The position numbers and the translations under genes are program-made. This document shows positions 6,101 to 8,474 of a stretch of 8,474 bases of DNA, piece by piece (the first letter of the stretch is position 1; every line of letters starts with the position of its first letter). Source of the DNA: Bacteroidales bacterium (lineage in GTDB: Bacteria > Bacteroidota > Bacteroidia > Bacteroidales > Muribaculaceae). Under the pieces are notes generated by a model. The model was not told the origin of the DNA. It searched no databases and was given only the letters and a program-made list of their open reading frames with translations. The stretch spans positions 1 through 8,474 of the forward strand of contig CAADVV010000241.1 in the NCBI GenBank assembly GCA_900752535.1. Reading direction: 5' to 3'.

Positions 6101-8457
6101 CCAAAGTGTTCAGCAATGTCACCCCGGGCCAGTCGCTCACATGGACCGACGAAAATTCCATCAGCGGCATTGTCACCTATCGTGTGGTTGCCTCCAACAG
6201 CTATGGCCGCGGCCTCGCCGCCACCGCCGGATGCTATGTGGGCTTTGACGCCCCGATACCTGTCAAAAATCTCAAGGCTGTCGCAATCGACAACAACGCC
6301 AACGCCGAAGTGACCTGGGAGGCTCCGACCGCCGGCATCCACGGAGGCGTCCTGAATCCCTCGTCGGTGACCTATACGGTTACCCGTTTCGAGAACTGGT
6401 CTCCGCTGGTTGTCGCCAGCGGTCTCACCGAGTGCAAATTTACCGACAACTGCAACGTCACCGGCGAGCAGCACAATGTGGAATACCGCGTTACGGCCAT
6501 GAACAGCCTGAGCGACCCGACGAATGAGGCGGTTGTTTCAGACACCATCATTCTTGGCAAACTCTACACATTCCCGCTCAAACAGGATTTCTCGGCATAT
6601 CCCAACGGCGAATGGCCCTCAGTATGCCTGACCAACTACAACGCGGGATGGGGCACATACACCGACAACACGCCCACAATGGACGGCGAGCCCGGTTTGC
6701 TCGTATTCTCCAAATATTCCGAGGCCGAGGAGCGTGCATTAGCGACATTCTCGACGCCGAAGCTGTCGCTCGAAGGCGCGACGATGCCTTATGTCAGCCT
6801 CGCCATACTCCATGAGCCGGCCGACAGCCGCAAACACATGCGCATAGGCTACCGCGTCAACGAGGGCGAATTCAACGAGTTGGGCGATGTCTATATCTGC
6901 GAAGGCGAAGAAGGGTGGAGAATCCACTCATGGGTGATTCCGGCAGAGCTTATCGGCTCGGTCATCACGGTTGAAATTCAGGGCGAGAGCTATGACAGCG
7001 GCGACTACAGTGTGGTCAAACGCATGTATGCCGACAATCTGATTGTCGATGACGCATTTGCCCACAATCTGACAGTCAACTCATTTACAGGCAGTCCCGA
7101 TATCGGTTCTGACGGCGCCACGCTGACGGCAGAAATCTTCAACAAGGGTCTGGAGCCGGTGGCAGCCGACGACTATCAGGTCGTACTCATGTGCGACGAC
7201 ACCGACGTTGACACCAAGACAGCTGGCGCGCTTGCCACACAGGAGATAGGAAAGGTTACCTTCGACATCCCCGCACCGCCGGCTACCGACGCGGGGAACG
7301 TCCGCCTCTATCAGGTGCGCATCGACTATGCCGAGGACATGAAGGAATCGGACAACTTCAGCGACATCCACGAGATGAAGGTGCTCAACAGCAAGTATCC
7401 CGCCGTTCCCGAGCTTAGCGCAGCCCTCTCGGGCGACGATGTAGTGCTGAACTGGAGCGACCCCGACAAACACTATTCGGAGTCTGTTCTGGAGAGCTTC
7501 GAGAATATGGAAGCGTTCATCATCGACAATTTCGAGAACTGGCTTCTCTATGACGGCGACGGACAGCGCACCTATGTCTTCCGCTACGGTCTGACCTTTG
7601 CCAACTGCTTCGAGCCGAAGGCCTGGCAGGTATGGGTTCCGTTCATGGTCGGTCTTGAAGGCCGCGACGTACTGCCCCGCACCGGCGACAGATGTCTGAT
7701 GGGTATGGCCAGCGACGGCACAATCCCCGGCGACGACGAGAGGCATGAGCCCGCCAACGACGACTGGCTGATTTCTGAAGAAGTGGTCGGAGGCTCTGAA
7801 GTCTCGTTCTGGATTATGGAACCGCTGACATCATATGGCAACGAGGGCGTCGAGCTGCTTTACTCGACCACCGATCAGGAAGTCGGGAGCTTCAAACTGC
7901 TCGAAAGCTATGAGCTCACCACTTCTGTCGAATACATGAGATGCGCCGCCACGCTTCCCGACGATGCCAGATATTTTGCCATCCGTCACAACAAAGCGCC
8001 CTTCGGCATGTTCCTCGATGACATCACCTACACGCCGACACGCAACACCTTCGACCTGGCGATGAGCGGAGTCAACATCTACCGCGACAACAAACTTCTG
8101 GCAACAGCTCCTGCTGGACTCTCCTATACCGACGTGATGCCCGCCGAAGGCCACTACGTCTATGCCGTTGCTCCGCTGTTTGACCGCGGCGAAGGCCGTC
8201 TGTCAAACGCCGTTGAAATCGACGTCGTGCACAGCGGAATCGTCAACGTGAACGCCAGCGGACGCGTGCCTGTCGTCACAGGTCACCGCGGCTATATCAC
8301 CATCGCCGCCGAAGGCATGTATCCCGTTGAAATCTTCACGCCCGACGGACGCCGCGTCGTCAACAAAGCCGGCGCCGGCAAGACCATCATCTCGATGGCC
8401 CCCGGCATCTACATCGTCAAAGCCGGCACCACCGTTGCAAAAGTCGGCGTGGAATAA
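3181..8457 (+). CDS. 1758-residue T9SS-secreted surface protein: beta-propeller, Fn3-like and choice-of-anchor J modules
   Basis: The start at 3181 is preferred to the in-frame ATG at 3103, because MKTTLRCISRCLLLCLCILP with cleavage after ARA (residue ~26) is a clean signal peptide and 3103 lies upstream of the -7 box. Approximate domains: beta-propeller 65-308, with five blade motifs such as LYVIDTATG and LYTVDVTTG; Fn3-like domains 315-415, 416-510, 670-771, 922-1023 and 1024-1126; jelly rolls of the choice-of-anchor J / cleaved-adhesin type 511-669, 772-920, 1127-1290 and 1435-1622; a CARDB-like domain 1291-1400; a split Fn3 around the fourth jelly roll (1406-1434 and 1623-1683); and a T9SS type A sorting domain 1685-1758 (VEIFTPDGRRVV, MAPGIYIVK). 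Export through the Sec system and then T9SS to the cell surface is expected. No protease or glycosidase motif was seen, so a binding or adhesion role is inferred; the ligand is unknown. Confidence 0.9.
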   Translation: MKTTLRCISRCLLLCLCILPASGARAGASPGQDPAGAYRARTQVSEKRAPGLSKSAAPMLLSGSDAGTFHGLLVWSDSWSSASSPSYGLYEFSLDRLTPNKQFAVAENALTAVCVDDYYYVVTRATDNYGYLREINIFKYDITSGEQVDKVPITDLAYSKLPVLVTYDRSTSTTYALTYSEDNNKNVLAKLDLSNGEMTAVGEVSEVSSNRSFLTFSSDGNGHIYTISTDGNLYVIDTATGVSALVGATGVMPRYIQSAYYNTDTSTLWWAASFPDGKGALYTVDVTTGAATLVADLPNNEEYVGLYMDTQAADPMLPKRATDLKLDISGAATSGTLSFKMPSVTNGGTALSGSLTADITVDGVSVKTLTAAPGEDVSTPLTLAEGMRSIGVTVTAPGAGTSTMATLSQWVGTDAPTAVSELVLTSAGNSATLTWKAPTGGQHGGYCDLDGVRYRIVRSDGTVVADAHATTSYTEEFPGVKAAYSYTVIPVADGKEGLPVTSNEVWAGSYYSIPFFYDFNNEVKFNEDITIVDNNHDNYTWAYSMSYSGGIGMARYNLYWGQPADDYLIMPGVKMEGGMTYRFRFDISGIYGSPDDKMKIMVGREGETVADYKTVADFQALTRDYTELQGEFAIEEDGVYRLALYLYTEAAGNMVEIDNLSIVEVAPSNAPRKPEFSLNISQGADADEVTVTVKAPTETTDGQTLDAITAIDVYRNGGETPVHTFDNPAPGSEISWTDTEPGEGTTEYAVRARNNNGTGEAASKTVFVGGQPLPYSYDFNDPVGFRFYKINDVNNDEKTWALENGTAKYTYNMFEDADDWLFTPDIRMNPNRVYEVSVKAHTTSYNQENLAIAVGDADNLESQKVLIDLNNWSATTPTEYSSYFRVDSKDRYNIGLHAYSPKNHLNIFIDEISVKDVADSKAPAEATDVKVTADPAGLTRATIDFTTPAADNEGKTISSLSSVEIFRGKESEPAKVFSNVTPGQSLTWTDENSISGIVTYRVVASNSYGRGLAATAGCYVGFDAPIPVKNLKAVAIDNNANAEVTWEAPTAGIHGGVLNPSSVTYTVTRFENWSPLVVASGLTECKFTDNCNVTGEQHNVEYRVTAMNSLSDPTNEAVVSDTIILGKLYTFPLKQDFSAYPNGEWPSVCLTNYNAGWGTYTDNTPTMDGEPGLLVFSKYSEAEERALATFSTPKLSLEGATMPYVSLAILHEPADSRKHMRIGYRVNEGEFNELGDVYICEGEEGWRIHSWVIPAELIGSVITVEIQGESYDSGDYSVVKRMYADNLIVDDAFAHNLTVNSFTGSPDIGSDGATLTAEIFNKGLEPVAADDYQVVLMCDDTDVDTKTAGALATQEIGKVTFDIPAPPATDAGNVRLYQVRIDYAEDMKESDNFSDIHEMKVLNSKYPAVPELSAALSGDDVVLNWSDPDKHYSESVLESFENMEAFIIDNFENWLLYDGDGQRTYVFRYGLTFANCFEPKAWQVWVPFMVGLEGRDVLPRTGDRCLMGMASDGTIPGDDERHEPANDDWLISEEVVGGSEVSFWIMEPLTSYGNEGVELLYSTTDQEVGSFKLLESYELTTSVEYMRCAATLPDDARYFAIRHNKAPFGMFLDDITYTPTRNTFDLAMSGVNIYRDNKLLATAPAGLSYTDVMPAEGHYVYAVAPLFDRGEGRLSNAVEIDVVHSGIVNVNASGRVPVVTGHRGYITIAAEGMYPVEIFTPDGRRVVNKAGAGKTIISMAPGIYIVKAGTTVAKVGVE
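3373..4104 (+). other. Region encoding the N-terminal beta-propeller
   Basis: Residues ~65-308 of the surface protein contain five repeats of a [LI]-x-x-[LVFY]-D-x-x-[TS]-G type strand: GLYEFSLD (~88), INIFKYDITSG (~134), VLAKLDLSNG (~186), NLYVIDTATG (~231) and ALYTVDVTTG (~279). They are spaced 45-52 residues apart, a typical blade length. The spacing implies at least five blades; a sixth may be formed by the flanking strands. The pattern resembles YncE/SMP-30-like propellers generally. No family was confirmed. Confidence 0.65.
4711..8046 (+). repeat. Region encoding four diverged choice-of-anchor J jelly rolls
   Basis: Four protein-level modules recur at residues 511-669, 772-920, 1127-1290 and 1435-1622. 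Each opens with an aromatic-rich F-x-(N/S/E) strand: FFYDFNN, YSYDFND, LKQDFSA and LESFENM. Three carry a D-D-(W/Y)-L-(I/F) core: DDYLIMP ~565, DDWLFTP ~818 and DDWLISE ~1527. Each closes with a D-(N/E/D)-(L/I) strand: IDNLSIV, IDEISVK, ADNLIVD and LDDITYT. They are diverged, with no recent DNA duplication evident. Module 3 lacks the DDWL core. Confidence 0.65.
8233..8457 (+). other. Region encoding the T9SS C-terminal sorting domain
   Basis: The last ~74 residues show the usual sorting-domain layout: a V-rich strand (GIVNVNASG), then a glycine-containing turn (HRGYITIAAEGMY), the hallmark V-x-I-[FY]-x-x-x-G-[RK]-x-V (VEIFTPDGRRVV), and the closing PGIYIVKAG followed by AKVGVE. This domain marks proteins for T9SS outer-membrane translocation and cell-surface attachment in Bacteroidetes. 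Confidence 0.8.
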
Positions 8458-8474
8458 CCCGGACCCGACACCCA

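Noticed and set aside
7081..7746. 221-codon minus-strand open frame
   Set aside because: Antisense shadow of the surface-protein gene. It has no recognisable protein features and no promoter context.
1..8474. CRISPR arrays, tRNA/rRNA genes, insertion sequences, attachment sites
   Set aside because: I saw no regularly spaced direct repeats, RNA-gene motifs, transposase motifs or terminal inverted repeats. The recurring units are diverged protein domains only.

Overview
The window looks like a chromosomal segment of a gut-type Bacteroidales bacterium, plausibly Muribaculaceae-like; the family is inferred from style and GC-rich codon use, with no phylogenetic marker present. Supporting signs are a type IX secretion (T9SS) C-terminal sorting domain, gingipain-like 'choice-of-anchor J' jelly rolls, a DUF4465-like protein, a TPR/transmembrane/LuxR-type regulator, a TAnnTTTG-type -7 box, and no Shine-Dalgarno sequences where starts can be judged.

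Layout: (1) Bases 1-1218 (+) are the 3' part of a gene whose start lies outside the window. It encodes a probable exported protein with at least one beta-sandwich module followed by a C-terminal DUF4465-like domain. (2) Bases 1219-1299 are a convergent intergenic gap with a strong GC-rich hairpin terminator serving the + strand gene. (3) Bases 1300-3080 (-) encode a one-component transmembrane regulator: signal sequence, TPR repeats, one membrane helix, coiled coil, and C-terminal LuxR-like HTH. The reading frame is broken at an A7 run (2385-2391). A -1 slip there restores a continuous 593-residue protein. (4) Bases 3081-3180 are an AT-rich divergent promoter region. (5) Bases 3181-8457 (+) encode a 1758-residue secreted multidomain protein: N-terminal beta-propeller, fibronectin-III-like domains alternating with four jelly-roll modules, a CARDB-like domain and a T9SS sorting domain.

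Working together (inference): the divergent arrangement suggests the membrane regulator senses an envelope signal and controls the large surface protein, perhaps with the DUF4465 protein. The propeller and jelly rolls look like ligand- or glycan-binding modules, with no catalytic motif seen. The most notable local feature is the regulator's frame break. The heptamer is a textbook A AAA AAA slippery site in the correct phase, followed by an ATGA stop/start overlap. A simple homopolymer indel or assembly error remains the more economical explanation.
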